Source: Chryseobacterium sp. OV279 (GTDB lineage: Bacteria; Bacteroidota; Bacteroidia; Flavobacteriales; Weeksellaceae). From it: 64,000 nucleotides of DNA. The notes under the pieces are model-generated. The model did not search any database. It was not told the DNA's origin and saw nothing but the letters and a program-made list of their open reading frames with translations. A program made the translations under genes and the position numbers. The stretch is taken from NCBI RefSeq assembly GCF_900128945.1, contig NZ_FQUD01000001.1, positions 620,001 to 684,000 on the forward strand, written 5' to 3'. Below, one piece after another: positions 34,926 through 43,027 of the stretch (position 1 is its first letter; each line of letters opens with the position of its first letter).

Positions 34926-36107
34926 ATGGAGATGCACAAGGACTTTTTTATATATCAGGCACAGACTACAAAATTTGCAGCAGGTTTTGAAGTTGAAAAA
35001 GCAGAGGGAAGCTATATCTACGGAACAGATGGAAAAAGATATCTGGATTTTGTGGCCGGCGTTTCTGCCAATACTTTGGGACACTCGCATCCTAAGGTGG
35101 TGAAAGCCATCAAAGAACAGGCAGACAAATATCTGCACGTCATGGTGTACGGAGAATATGCACAGGAAAAACCGATCGCATTGTGTAAACTCCTGGCAGA
35201 ATCTACGCCCGATCCTTTGGAAATCACTTATCTGGTGAACAGTGGGGCAGAAGCGATTGACGGCAGTCTGAAGCTGGCCAAACGCTATACTGGTAGAGAA
35301 GAAATCGTTTCTTTTAAAAACTCATACCACGGGAATACACACGGAGCTTTGAGCGTATCAGGAAACGAAACCCATAAAAGAGAATTCCGTCCGTTACTTC
35401 CGATGGTCAGCTTTATTGAATTCAATAATGAAAATGATCTTGACCAGATTACAGAGAAAACAGCATGCGTCATTCTGGAAACCATTCAGGGGGCAGCAGG
35501 ATTCTTAGTTCCTGAAGGGGACTATCTGATTAAGCTGAAAAAAAGATGCGAAGAAGTAGGAGCTCTTCTGATTCTTGATGAGATCCAGCCCGGATTCGGT
35601 AGAACAGGGAAATTATTCTCTTTCGAGCATTTCGGAATTGTTCCGGATATTCTTGTCATGGGCAAAGGAATGGGAGGCGGAGTGCCGGTAGGTGCTTTTA
35701 TGAGTTCGAAAGAAATCATGGAAACCCTTTCACATTCCCCTAAATTAGGACATATTACAACGTTTGGAGGAAACCCATTGATCGCAGCAGCCAGCCATGC
35801 TACTTTGAAAGAAGTTCTGGAAAGCGGACTGATGGAAGAGACCACTGAAAAAGAAAAACTGTTCAGAGAACTTCTGGTCCATCCGAAGATTAAAAATATT
35901 AATGGAATGGGGCTGATGCTGGCCGTTAATCTGGGAACACCTGACTACACCCTTGCCGTAGCCAAAAAATGCATGGAAAAGGGCCTTATTGTATTCTGGC
36001 AGCTCTATAGAAATGAGTACATGAGAATCTCCCCGCCGCTTACCATCTCACTAGAAGAAATCAGACAGGGATGCCAGATCATTCTGGATGTTCTGAACGA
36101 AGATTAA
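34926..36107 (+). CDS. Class III PLP-dependent aminotransferase
   Basis: A 393-residue fold-type I aminotransferase of the acetylornithine/ornithine/4-aminobutyrate group. The PLP lysine is Lys247 in VMGKGMGGG, preceded by ILDEIQPGFGRTGK (Asp that binds the pyridine N) and NSGAEAIDGSLKLAKRYTGR. The start at 34926 follows the promoter and terminator just described; the upstream ATG at 34830 is rejected. The substrate is not predictable; an L-lysine or beta-alanine aminotransferase role is possible, and no biosynthetic operon surrounds it. Confidence 0.88.
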   Translation: MEMHKDFFIYQAQTTKFAAGFEVEKAEGSYIYGTDGKRYLDFVAGVSANTLGHSHPKVVKAIKEQADKYLHVMVYGEYAQEKPIALCKLLAESTPDPLEITYLVNSGAEAIDGSLKLAKRYTGREEIVSFKNSYHGNTHGALSVSGNETHKREFRPLLPMVSFIEFNNENDLDQITEKTACVILETIQGAAGFLVPEGDYLIKLKKRCEEVGALLILDEIQPGFGRTGKLFSFEHFGIVPDILVMGKGMGGGVPVGAFMSSKEIMETLSHSPKLGHITTFGGNPLIAAASHATLKEVLESGLMEETTEKEKLFRELLVHPKIKNINGMGLMLAVNLGTPDYTLAVAKKCMEKGLIVFWQLYRNEYMRISPPLTISLEEIRQGCQIILDVLNED

Positions 36108-36116
36108 ATGATACAG

Positions 36117-36142
36117 TCTCTCCACACCGGAGAGATTTTTTT
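36117..36142 (+). terminator. Terminator of class III aminotransferase gene
   Basis: Stem TCTCTCC/GGAGAGA with loop ACACC is followed by seven T. Confidence 0.85.
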
Positions 36143-36297
36143 ATGCATCACATGGCTTTTTTTATGCTGAAAATCATATTCTACAGCGTTTTAAAACCAG
36201 TGATAAATATCATGAAGATTCTTTAAAAAAGTAATTGCTTTTTTGTGTAATAAAAAAATTAATTTATATATTGCGGGACGATAAAAACAAAGATTAT

Positions 36298-36684
36298 ATG
36301 GCGAAACATAAAGTCCATTACGAATTTCCAATGCATTGTTTATCAGAGATTTTATACGAATATCTGGCAACAGCGGAGGGGCTATCTGAATGGTTTGCGG
36401 ATGAGGTTACAGAGAAAGGCGATGATTTCTTTTTTAGCTGGGGCGGAGGACCTGCCGAAAAGGCCACTTTGATTAGATATAAGCCGGAAGGTTTCGTACG
36501 TTTCAGATGGGAAGAAGATGAGGGGACTAAAAATTTCTTTGAAATGACTATCACAATAGACGATATTACAGAAGATCTGGCTCTGAATATTACAGATTTC
36601 TGCGAAGAAGGTTCTGAAGAAGAGAATGCATTGTACTGGGAAAACCTGATAGAAAACCTTAGAATAAAATTAGGTGCGGCATAA
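36298..36684 (+). CDS. START-like (SRPBCC) domain protein
   Basis: A 128-residue single-domain protein of the Bacteroidota START-like family, beginning MAKHKVHYEFPMHCLSEILYEYL and containing EGLSEWFADEV, FFFSWGGGPAEKATL and GFVRFRWEED. The helix-grip fold forms a hydrophobic pocket, so lipid or small-ligand binding is expected; the ligand is unknown. An in-frame ATG 63 bases upstream lies before a TATATTG -7-like box and is unlikely to be used. The next gene encodes a class IV aminotransferase-like protein. Confidence 0.85.
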   Translation: MAKHKVHYEFPMHCLSEILYEYLATAEGLSEWFADEVTEKGDDFFFSWGGGPAEKATLIRYKPEGFVRFRWEEDEGTKNFFEMTITIDDITEDLALNITDFCEEGSEEENALYWENLIENLRIKLGAA

Positions 36685-36711
36685 GCCGGACGCTATTAAA
36701 TGGTAAAACTG

Positions 36712-36741
36712 ATGAACGATTTATCGTTCATTATTTTTTTA
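36712..36741 (+). terminator. Terminator after START-like gene
   Basis: Stem ATGAACGAT/ATCGTTCAT with a 2-nt loop is followed by TA and seven T. Confidence 0.75.
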
Positions 36742-36761
36742 TAAATAAATCACATCAAAAA

Positions 36762-37574
36762 TTGGAAAATCAATATTTTACATCAGACGGATTAAATGTA
36801 AAGAATAGAGCGTTCCTTTTGGGCGACGCAGTGAAGGTTTCTTTCTTCGTAAGAAACGGAGGACTGATCATGGATGAAGAGTGCTATTTCTTCCTGATGG
36901 CTTCCATGAGAAAGATGAGAATGAACATTCCGCTTACCTATACGCTGGAGTTTTTTCAGACCCTTTTTCATAAAGATGTTATCGATGGTAAAGGAATTAA
37001 AAACGGAATTATCAATTTTCAGGTTTTCAGGAATAATGATGCTGTAACGGTTTCAAAATCTTCAGTATCCTATTTCTACGAAGTAACAGAGTCAGATGAT
37101 GTGCTTACTGTTCATCAGAGACCTCTGGAAATGGACCTTACCAAGGAAATCAATGTTAATAATAATTTATTAAGCAACATCAGGGTTCACTCCCCGGAAA
37201 ATATTTACGGAGGCATCTATGCGGAAGAAAATGATCTGGATGACGTGATTCTGCTTAATCCCAATAAAAGAATTGCACGTACTACTTCAGGAAATCTATT
37301 GTTCCTGGAAGGCAATGTGATCAAAGTTCCCAAGCAGTCTGAAGGCGCATACATTTCTCCTTTGATGGAAAATTTTGTCACTTTCCTGCATAAAAATAAC
37401 CTTGCAGATATTCAGGAACACGAAATTATTGCTTTTGAATCACAAAAAGCAGAAGAGATTTTAATGATCTCCGACGAGAAAGGCATATTTTCTGTAGGTA
37501 AAATAAGAAATAAGACGTTTGAAAGCTCCCGTTTTATAGAAATGGTGGAAAGCTGGAAAAATAGTTTTCAATAA
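36762..37574 (+). CDS. Class IV aminotransferase-fold protein with substituted PLP residues (TTG start)
   Basis: A 270-residue protein aligned by eye with flavobacterial class IV aminotransferases (aminodeoxychorismate lyase/BCAT type): FLLGDAVKVSFFVRNGG, EECYFFLMASMRKMRMNIP, then LLSNIR...YAEENDLDDVILLN and IARTTSGNLLFLEGN. In typical members the Lys of the LLSTLKT region forms the Schiff base and the Glu of VVEALNGNLF holds the PLP nitrogen. Here these positions read Arg141 and Arg173, so PLP catalysis is doubtful. The gene opens with TTG at 36762 directly after the terminator of the START-like gene; no ATG gives a complete domain. Confidence 0.75.
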   Translation: MENQYFTSDGLNVKNRAFLLGDAVKVSFFVRNGGLIMDEECYFFLMASMRKMRMNIPLTYTLEFFQTLFHKDVIDGKGIKNGIINFQVFRNNDAVTVSKSSVSYFYEVTESDDVLTVHQRPLEMDLTKEINVNNNLLSNIRVHSPENIYGGIYAEENDLDDVILLNPNKRIARTTSGNLLFLEGNVIKVPKQSEGAYISPLMENFVTFLHKNNLADIQEHEIIAFESQKAEEILMISDEKGIFSVGKIRNKTFESSRFIEMVESWKNSFQ

Positions 37575-37580
37575 ATTGAC

Positions 37581-37625
37581 AAACCCGGTAAACAACAAAG
37601 TACCCAAGTCCTTTACCGGGTTTTA
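37581..37625. terminator. Bidirectional terminator between convergent genes
   Basis: Stem AAACCCGGTAAA/TTTACCGGGTTT with a 19-nt loop; T/A tracts on both strands serve the class IV-like gene and the convergent amidase gene. Confidence 0.75.
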
Positions 37626-37654
37626 TTCTGAATAATCAGAAATTGTTTCTTTAT

Positions 37655-38236
37655 TTAGTATTCACGGATGATGTCTGTGAATTTTTGTGCGATTTCTTTC
37701 TGTCCCTTTTCACTGGTGACATACTCTCTTTCTTTGGTATTATTCATAAAGCCAAGCTCTACCAAAACTGCAGGAGCTTTTGTCTCTCTCAGCATATGGA
37801 GATTGCGTTCCTCTACTTTGGAAACATCAAATTTCTTTGAAATTTTTTCAGCAAGTTTTTTTGAATTTTCAGTATTCTGAATATATACCTCAGTTCCCTG
37901 TTTTGGAGTTTCCTTCTCTGGATTGCTGTTCATATGAAGAGAAATAACGATCTCCGGATTCAGCTTGTTGATCATAGCTGTTCTCTCCTGAAGAGTAGGA
38001 TAAGCATCGGAATCTCTGGTGAGAATGACCTCATACTGATCCTGATTCTCATTGAGCTTCTTGATTTCTTTAGCAATATTTACAGTGATCTCTTTTTCGG
38101 AGACTTTCCCATAAACAGATCCCGTGTCATTTCCGCCATGTCCGGCATCTATAACGATGTATTTTTTGTTAATTGGGGTAAATGATAGAAATGAAGCGGA
38201 AAATGCTGATAAAGCGAGTAGTTTAAATCCTCTCAT
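37655..38236 (-). CDS. N-acetylmuramoyl-L-alanine amidase (Amidase_3)
   Basis: Exported peptidoglycan amidase of 193 residues with a signal peptide (1-18). The zinc site of Amidase_3 is intact: IVIDAGHGGNDTG (His), SEKEITVNIAKEI (Glu), VISLHMNSNP (His) and the catalytic VLVELGFMNN (Glu). It cleaves the amide bond between MurNAc and the stem peptide, probably in daughter-cell separation or wall recycling. There are no added LysM or AMIN domains. It stands alone on the minus strand. Confidence 0.92.
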   Translation of the reverse strand: MRGFKLLALSAFSASFLSFTPINKKYIVIDAGHGGNDTGSVYGKVSEKEITVNIAKEIKKLNENQDQYEVILTRDSDAYPTLQERTAMINKLNPEIVISLHMNSNPEKETPKQGTEVYIQNTENSKKLAEKISKKFDVSKVEERNLHMLRETKAPAVLVELGFMNNTKEREYVTSEKGQKEIAQKFTDIIREY

Positions 38237-38343
38237 GGTAGTGATTTTTGGTTGTTCAAATAACGTGAATTCTTTCTTTAAAATTGGTTAACATAATCTT
38301 AAAGTTTGTTAATGTTTTCACATCGTATTAAAAACGAATTCAG

Positions 38344-38892
38344 TTAGTTAAGTGAAATATCCTCAGGTGAGTTGGCCCAAAGCAGATATTCCCCACCCAG
38401 ATTCTGCATAATTGATTTCCAAAGCGTTTGGTCATTGGGGAGCGTATAATCAAGATTATAGACATCCACTACCGTCCAGAGCTTTCTCTGAACTTCCTCA
38501 TCAAGTTGTCCAGCCGCCCATCCTGAATAGCCGGAGAAGATTTTTACATCATTAATGCTCAATTCCTTATTAAGAACTGCACTGATGATGCTTTCAATAT
38601 CTTCCGTGATATAGAAATCCTTGCTGATCTCAGAATAGATCTCAGTGACCTTCTTTTCTTTAACAATAAAAAAGACCTTATCGTTCTCCACAGGTCCACC
38701 GTCATAGACCTCTATTTTGAAGTCAAAAAAGTTTTTGAACTTACTACTCATCTGGCTGTTTTTCTTGTTTAAAATCAACCCAAATGCGCCGCTTTCGTTA
38801 TGCTCAACGATCAGCACGACGGATCTCGAAAAAATATCTCCGGAAATGTCAGGGGTGGAAATTAATATTTTACCTTTGTATGAGTAATTCAT
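38344..38892 (-). CDS. YqgE/AlgH (DUF179) family protein
   Basis: A 182-residue cytosolic protein of the YqgE/AlgH family: GKILISTPDISGDIFSRSVVLIVEH, NESGAFGLILNKK, YDGGPVENDKVFFIV and FSGYSGWAAGQLDEEV are all family signatures. The start is the ATG at 38892; a longer frame with an ATG at 38985 would be read across its own promoter (-7 element at 38896-38903) and is rejected. Its molecular function is unknown. It diverges from pdxH, separated by 24 bp. Confidence 0.92.
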   Translation of the reverse strand: MNYSYKGKILISTPDISGDIFSRSVVLIVEHNESGAFGLILNKKNSQMSSKFKNFFDFKIEVYDGGPVENDKVFFIVKEKKVTEIYSEISKDFYITEDIESIISAVLNKELSINDVKIFSGYSGWAAGQLDEEVQRKLWTVVDVYNLDYTLPNDQTLWKSIMQNLGGEYLLWANSPEDISLN

Positions 38893-38895
38893 ACT

Positions 38896-38903
38896 CAAAT
38901 TTA
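38896..38903 (-). promoter_or_regulatory. -7 element 3 nt before start codon of yqgE
   Basis: On the minus strand TAAATTTG is followed by AGT and then ATG, so the transcript should be leaderless. Confidence 0.55.
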
Positions 38904-38916
38904 ATAAAAAATATTT

Positions 38917-39558
38917 ATGGAAAACCTGCACGACAAAAGAAAAGTGTATGAGAAATCCCAACTTATTGAAAGTGAGATAAAACAAAATCCCATTGAACAG
39001 TTTAGAGACTGGTTTTTGGACGCCAGCAATAGCCCAACGGTCTCTGAAGCCAATGCCATGGCGGTTTCTACCTTAGAAGAAGACGGATGTCCGAGGACAA
39101 GAATGGTGCTGCTTAAAGAATACACCTACGAAGGCTTTATTTTCTATACCAATTACGACAGCAGAAAGGGAAAAGCAATAGAAAACAACCATAAAGCCTG
39201 CCTTCATTTTTTCTGGCCCAACCTGGAAAGACAAATCATCATCAAAGCTGATCTTGAAAAAATAGCTGAAAACCTCAGTGATGGATATTTCCATTCAAGA
39301 CCGAAAGGAAGCCAGCTTGGAGCCGCTGTATCTCCGCAAAGCCACGTGATTCCAAATAAAGAATACCTGGAAGAAAAATTAAAAGAACTCGAAAAACAAT
39401 ACGAAAACAGCGAAGTACCAAGACCAGCCAACTGGGGCGGATATATCGCAAAACCGTACGAGATTGAATTCTGGCAGGGCAGACCCAACCGTCTCCACGA
39501 CAGGATTATTTATCAGTTAGAGGATCTGGACTGGAAGATTTCACGACTGGCACCGTAG
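38917..39558 (+). CDS. pdxH: Pyridoxine/pyridoxamine 5'-phosphate oxidase
   Basis: FMN-dependent oxidase of 213 residues that makes pyridoxal 5'-phosphate in vitamin B6 biosynthesis and salvage. Family motifs: FRDWFLDASNSPTVSEANAMAVSTL, RTRMVLLKEYTYEGFIFYTNYDSRKG (FMN contacts), SRPKGSQLGAAVSPQS and the closing EFWQGRPNRLHDRI...WKISRLAP, with the conserved LAP end. Length is normal. It is divergent from yqgE with only 24 bp between start codons, so the two promoters overlap. Confidence 0.95.
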   Translation: MENLHDKRKVYEKSQLIESEIKQNPIEQFRDWFLDASNSPTVSEANAMAVSTLEEDGCPRTRMVLLKEYTYEGFIFYTNYDSRKGKAIENNHKACLHFFWPNLERQIIIKADLEKIAENLSDGYFHSRPKGSQLGAAVSPQSHVIPNKEYLEEKLKELEKQYENSEVPRPANWGGYIAKPYEIEFWQGRPNRLHDRIIYQLEDLDWKISRLAP

Positions 39559-39562
39559 GAAT

Positions 39563-39640
39563 TAGAAGCTAGAAATTAGAGATTAGAGATTAGAGATTAG
39601 AAGTTAGAGATTAGAAGTTAGAAAGTGGATGCCGGAAAAT
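39563..39640. repeat. Short tandem repeats (AGATTAGA type)
   Basis: AGAAATTAGAGATTAGAG and AGATTAGAAGTTAGAG units follow the pdxH stop codon, about seven imperfect 8-9-bp units, then a phrase with GGAAGTTCTGG. The gap 39559-40068 (510 bp) contains no gene, only these repeats and three hairpins listed separately. Confidence 0.65.
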
Positions 39641-39729
39641 GGAAGTTCTGGTAGAGAAATTAAAGCATAGTGGTCTTTTCTATTATCTATTGAATCTAAT
39701 TTTCTATGTCTAAAATGATATTATTTAAA

Positions 39730-39756
39730 ATTCAATAGGAGTGGGCTTTAGCCCGC
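39730..39756. repeat. Dispersed palindrome, copy 1
   Basis: TTCAATAGGAG precedes the hairpin GAGTGGGC/GCCCGCTC (one G-T pair, loop TTTA), followed by six T, so it could also terminate transcription. Confidence 0.65.
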
Positions 39757-39843
39757 TCTTTTTTATATGCAGTCTTTTCAATTTAAAGAAATGTGGATTT
39801 TGTTTAATATAGTTTCTATTTATAAAAAAGAGATATCATTAAT

Positions 39844-39871
39844 ATTCAATAGGAGCGGGCTTTAGCCCGCT
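39844..39871. repeat. Dispersed palindrome, copy 2
   Basis: ATTCAATAGGAGCGGGC, loop TTTA and GCCCGCT; same unit as 39730-39756 with the stem made perfect by one base. Confidence 0.65.
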
Positions 39872-39982
39872 TTCAATTTCCAGACATTACAAAGGCTTTA
39901 GCCAAAACCTAAAAATGAAAAGAAAAACATAAGAGAATTGGTAAACAATTTCTTCCGCATTCTACGGATGACACTATTTCTG

Positions 39983-40007
39983 GGTGGCTGAGGTCCTCGA
40001 AGCCACC
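39983..40007. repeat. Nested inverted repeat
   Basis: GGTGGCT and AGCCACC enclose a second inverted pair GAGG/CCTC, making a 25-nt imperfect cruciform-like hairpin. Confidence 0.5.
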
Positions 40008-40016
40008 TATGACCAC

Positions 40017-40045
40017 AAAAAAAGCCGCTTCCTAAGAAACGGCCC
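40017..40045 (-). terminator. Terminator of the HU gene
   Basis: Read on the minus strand, a GCCG/CGGC stem with one mismatch inside it is followed by a T tract, 24-52 bp after the HU stop codon. Confidence 0.65.
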
Positions 40046-40068
40046 TTGAATTTTTTTAATCTGAATGA

Positions 40069-40359
40069 TTATTTTTTCTTAGCACCAGAAACTGCATTAG
40101 ATAAATCAGCTCCTGCTTTGAATTTAGCAACTTTTTTAGCAGCAATTTTGATCGGTTTTTTAGTTGCAGGGTTGATACCTTGTCTAGCAGCTCTCTCAGC
40201 TACTGAGAAAGTACCGAAACCTACTAAAGAAACTTTTCCGTCTTTTTTCTTTAGAGTAGTAGTTACATTACCAATGAATGATTCTAAAGCAGCTTTAGCT
40301 GCAACTTTAGTGATTCCTGCATCTTTTGCGATTGCGTCGATTAATTCAGACTTGTTCAT
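40069..40359 (-). CDS. HU family DNA-binding protein
   Basis: A 96-residue histone-like protein: MNKSELIDAIAKDAGITKVAAKAALESFI, then VSLVGFGTFSVAERAARQGINPATKKPI, which is the beta-arm that inserts into the minor groove. The C-terminus is Lys/Ala-rich (AAKKVAKFKAGADLSNAVSG then KKK). It bends and compacts DNA as a dimer. It has its own promoter and terminator; codon use is that of an abundant protein. Confidence 0.95.
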   Translation of the reverse strand: MNKSELIDAIAKDAGITKVAAKAALESFIGNVTTTLKKKDGKVSLVGFGTFSVAERAARQGINPATKKPIKIAAKKVAKFKAGADLSNAVSGAKKK

Positions 40360-40393
40360 AATTTTTAATATTAAAGTTAGTTCGTAATTATAG

Positions 40394-40401
40394 CAAATAT
40401 A
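40394..40401 (-). promoter_or_regulatory. -7 element of the HU gene
   Basis: On the minus strand TATATTTG (TAnnTTTG) lies 34 nt before the HU start codon. The rest of the AT-rich gap 40402-40746 shows no gene or other signal I can name. Confidence 0.55.
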
Positions 40402-40746
40402 ATACTATTTTCTAATTGTGCAATTATTTTATTAAAAGTTATAAAATTTTTTTGCTTTTCGGGGAAAACAGTTAAAATATGATAATTTGACTTTTCACGT
40501 AAAATCTACGTTACGGCTCACTAAAATCATGCCAAATGCTTATGAGTATTGACTTTAGCAAAAAATTAATATTATTTCCTTCATTTATTAAATCCTGAAT
40601 TTCGTATAAAGTATTAATATTTTTAATGATATGTTTGCATAATTTATAAATAATGACTTCAAAACTTGTGTAATATAAAATTAAATGACTGGGTCTGTGG
40701 GAGTTTTAAATTGATTTCAAAAGGCGGATTTATTAATTTTTATTAA

Positions 40747-40754
40747 TAAATTTG
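40747..40754 (+). promoter_or_regulatory. -7 element 4 nt before start codon of panD
   Basis: TAAATTTG is followed by CAAC and the ATG at 40759, so panD should be transcribed without a leader. Confidence 0.55.
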
Positions 40755-40758
40755 CAAC

Positions 40759-41109
40759 ATGTTAATAGAAGTTTTCAAGTCTAAGATCCATAGGGTACGG
40801 GTTACGGCCTCAGACCTTAATTATATTGGGAGTATAACGATCGACGAAGATCTTATAGAAGCTGCCGGTCTGGTAGTGGGAGAAAGGGTCTATATCGTCA
40901 ATGTCAACAATGGAGAGCGTTTTGATACCTACGTTATCAAAGGGAAAAGAAAATCCGGAGAAGTATGCCTGAACGGGCCTGCCGCAAGAAAAGTACAGCG
41001 TGATGATATCATTATTATCATTGCTTATGCGCAGATGACACCTGAAGAGGCTAAAGTCTTCCAGCCGAAGATTGTTTTCCCGGATGAAAAAACAAATCTC
41101 CTAACTTAA
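40759..41109 (+). CDS. panD: Aspartate 1-decarboxylase
   Basis: Pyruvoyl enzyme of 116 residues that makes beta-alanine from aspartate for pantothenate and coenzyme A synthesis. The self-cleavage site lies in [10 protein letters not shown] (Gly-Ser, Ser25 becomes the pyruvoyl group); other motifs are [17 protein letters not shown] and [14 protein letters not shown]. The Ser and the surrounding Lys/Tyr are in place, so it should be active. It is followed by the UPF0104 gene 3 bp later, a pairing common in Flavobacteriia. The promoter lies directly on the start codon. Confidence 0.95.
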   Translation: MLIEVFKSKIHRVRVTASDLNYIGSITIDEDLIEAAGLVVGERVYIVNVNNGERFDTYVIKGKRKSGEVCLNGPAARKVQRDDIIIIIAYAQMTPEEAKVFQPKIVFPDEKTNLLT

Positions 41110-41112
41110 TTC

Positions 41113-42141
41113 ATGGATAAAAAATCAAAAAATCCTTTAAAATCAATACTAACAATAGTAATATCGCTTGCTTTTGCAGGCTTTTTTTTATGGCTTGCCT
41201 TAAAAGGTCTTGATTTTAAAGTGATCAAAGCATCTTTGGCGAAAGCTAATTATCTCTGGGTACTTTTCGCATCTGTATTTGGTATTCTGGCTTACTGGTT
41301 CAGAGCTGTTCGCTGGAACCTGATGCTGGAACCCATGGGACACCGGATTTCAAATTCAAATTCATTATGGTCCATATCTTTTGGGTATCTGATGAATCTT
41401 ACCATTCCAAGAAGTGGTGAGCTGGCAAGAGCTACCGCGTTATATGGTGTGGAAAAAGTTCCGGTTGACAAGTCTTTCGGAACCATCATTCTGGAAAGGG
41501 TGGTAGACCTTATATGTATGATGGGTTTTCTGGGACTGACATTACTCTTTAAATATGAAGCGATTCTGTCTTTTTATGAAAATTCAGGCGTTAATATTAA
41601 TCCAAATAAGGTATTGCTGGTTCTTTTGATACTGGCTGCAGGTACGGTGGGATTCTTTGTATTTAGAAAGAAACTTGCAAACGTTCCGTTTTTAGGGAAG
41701 ATCGTGAATTTTATTGACGGAATTTTCGAAGGATTGGCAACCATATTTAAGCTGAAAGAAAAAGGGAAATTCATCCTGTATACGTTAGGAATATGGATTT
41801 CTTACTACTTTGCAGCGTACTTAGTATGCTTCGCACTTCCTGAAACTTCCAATTTCACTATTGCTGATGGTTTTTTCATTATCGTTGTCGGCACCTTGGG
41901 AATGATTATTCCTGCCAGTGGCGGGATTGGGGCTTTCAATCTGGCGATGAAGTTCGGATTTATGGCTCTTTTTATTTCAATGGGTAAAAGTGCTGAATTA
42001 GGGGGCGAAATGGGACTTACCTATTCGTTTATTTCACTTCCGTTGCAAATCACCATTATGCTGGTCATGGGACTGATCTCTATTCCGATGCTGGCTAAAG
42101 CAAGAGAAAAAGCAGTTTCCGATCAGGAAGTTAAAAATTAA
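41113..42141 (+). CDS. UPF0104/lysylphosphatidylglycerol-synthase-like flippase-domain membrane protein
   Basis: A polytopic membrane protein of 342 residues with about eight helices. The N-terminal part reads ILTIVISLAFAGFFLWLALKGLD, then FRAVRWNLMLEPMG, NLTIPRSGELARATALYG and VVDLICMMGFL, all typical of the membrane module of lysyl-PG synthetases (MprF-like) without the catalytic domain. Such stand-alone proteins are thought to move lipids. It is the second gene of the panD operon. Confidence 0.85.
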   Translation: MDKKSKNPLKSILTIVISLAFAGFFLWLALKGLDFKVIKASLAKANYLWVLFASVFGILAYWFRAVRWNLMLEPMGHRISNSNSLWSISFGYLMNLTIPRSGELARATALYGVEKVPVDKSFGTIILERVVDLICMMGFLGLTLLFKYEAILSFYENSGVNINPNKVLLVLLILAAGTVGFFVFRKKLANVPFLGKIVNFIDGIFEGLATIFKLKEKGKFILYTLGIWISYYFAAYLVCFALPETSNFTIADGFFIIVVGTLGMIIPASGGIGAFNLAMKFGFMALFISMGKSAELGGEMGLTYSFISLPLQITIMLVMGLISIPMLAKAREKAVSDQEVKN

Positions 42142-42170
42142 TTGTACAGAAATTTTTTAATCTACAGAAG

Positions 42171-42196
42171 TCCGGTTTTTTAGCCGGATTTTTTTT
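42171..42196 (+). terminator. Terminator of the panD operon
   Basis: Stem TCCGG/CCGGA with an 8-nt U-rich loop is followed by eight T. Confidence 0.75.
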
Positions 42197-42421
42197 ATGC
42201 CGATTTTACGCCCATCAAAAACCTATAAGGTTTATTTTTTTCGGCATATCAAATCAAAATAGAAAGCCGATTTGTTGAAGCTAACATCTTATGTTAAAAC
42301 CCTATTAAAATTAAACATTTATACTATTGATCGCACGCCATTTATTTTTTTATCAATAAATTTGGTCAATTCACAAATCAAATTTATCTTAAACAAAAAA
42401 TAATTAATAATCTAAAACACT

Positions 42422-42997
42422 ATGGCAATTAATTTACAGAAAGGACAAAAGATCGATATAGGACTGACAAAAATGACGATAGGACTGGGTTGGGACCCGA
42501 ATGAAGGGACAGGTTTCGACTTCGATCTGGATGCTTCTGCCATCATGATTGACTCCGACAGAAAATTAATCAATGAGGAATGTTTTGTTTTTTATAATAA
42601 CCTTCAGTCTCCGGACGGTGCACTGACTCACACAGGAGATGATCCGAGCGGTAAAAACAGCGATGGTGACGATGATGAGGCGATTATTGTCGATCTTGAA
42701 AAAGTAGATCCGAAAGCGGAAGAAATACTTTTCGTGGTTACCATTGAAGATTTTGAAAGAAGAAAACAGAACTTCGGACAGGTGAGAAATTCATACATCA
42801 GAATTGTGGATAACAGCACCAACCAGGAGATCGCAAAATATGAACTGGATGAGGATTTTTCCATCGAAACCGGTGTAGAATTCGGAAGACTGTACAAAAG
42901 AAACGGAAGCTGGAAATTTGAAGCTTCAGGAATCGGTTACAGAGCAGACCTTGCTTTCTTCCTTGAGAAATACTACAAAGGACAGATCATTAAATAA
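42422..42997 (+). CDS. TerD family protein, copy 1
   Basis: A 191-residue calcium-binding-type TerD protein. It starts INLQKGQKIDIGLTKMTIGLGWD and has the Ca2+ motif GTGFDFDLDASA, HTGDDPSGKNSDGDDDEAI and the closing SGIGYRADLAFFLEKY. TerD proteins are cytosolic stress-response proteins from tellurite and phage-defence loci. It is followed 30 bp later by a second TerD gene. No TerB, TerC or TerE is in the window, so tellurite resistance as such is not supported. Confidence 0.92.
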   Translation: MAINLQKGQKIDIGLTKMTIGLGWDPNEGTGFDFDLDASAIMIDSDRKLINEECFVFYNNLQSPDGALTHTGDDPSGKNSDGDDDEAIIVDLEKVDPKAEEILFVVTIEDFERRKQNFGQVRNSYIRIVDNSTNQEIAKYELDEDFSIETGVEFGRLYKRNGSWKFEASGIGYRADLAFFLEKYYKGQIIK

Positions 42998-43027
42998 TTA
43001 TATTTTCAAATACACAAAACGATAACT

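Noticed and set aside
39563..39640. CRISPR-like array
   Set aside because: Units are only 8-9 bp, without spacers and no cas gene nearby; simple tandem repeat.
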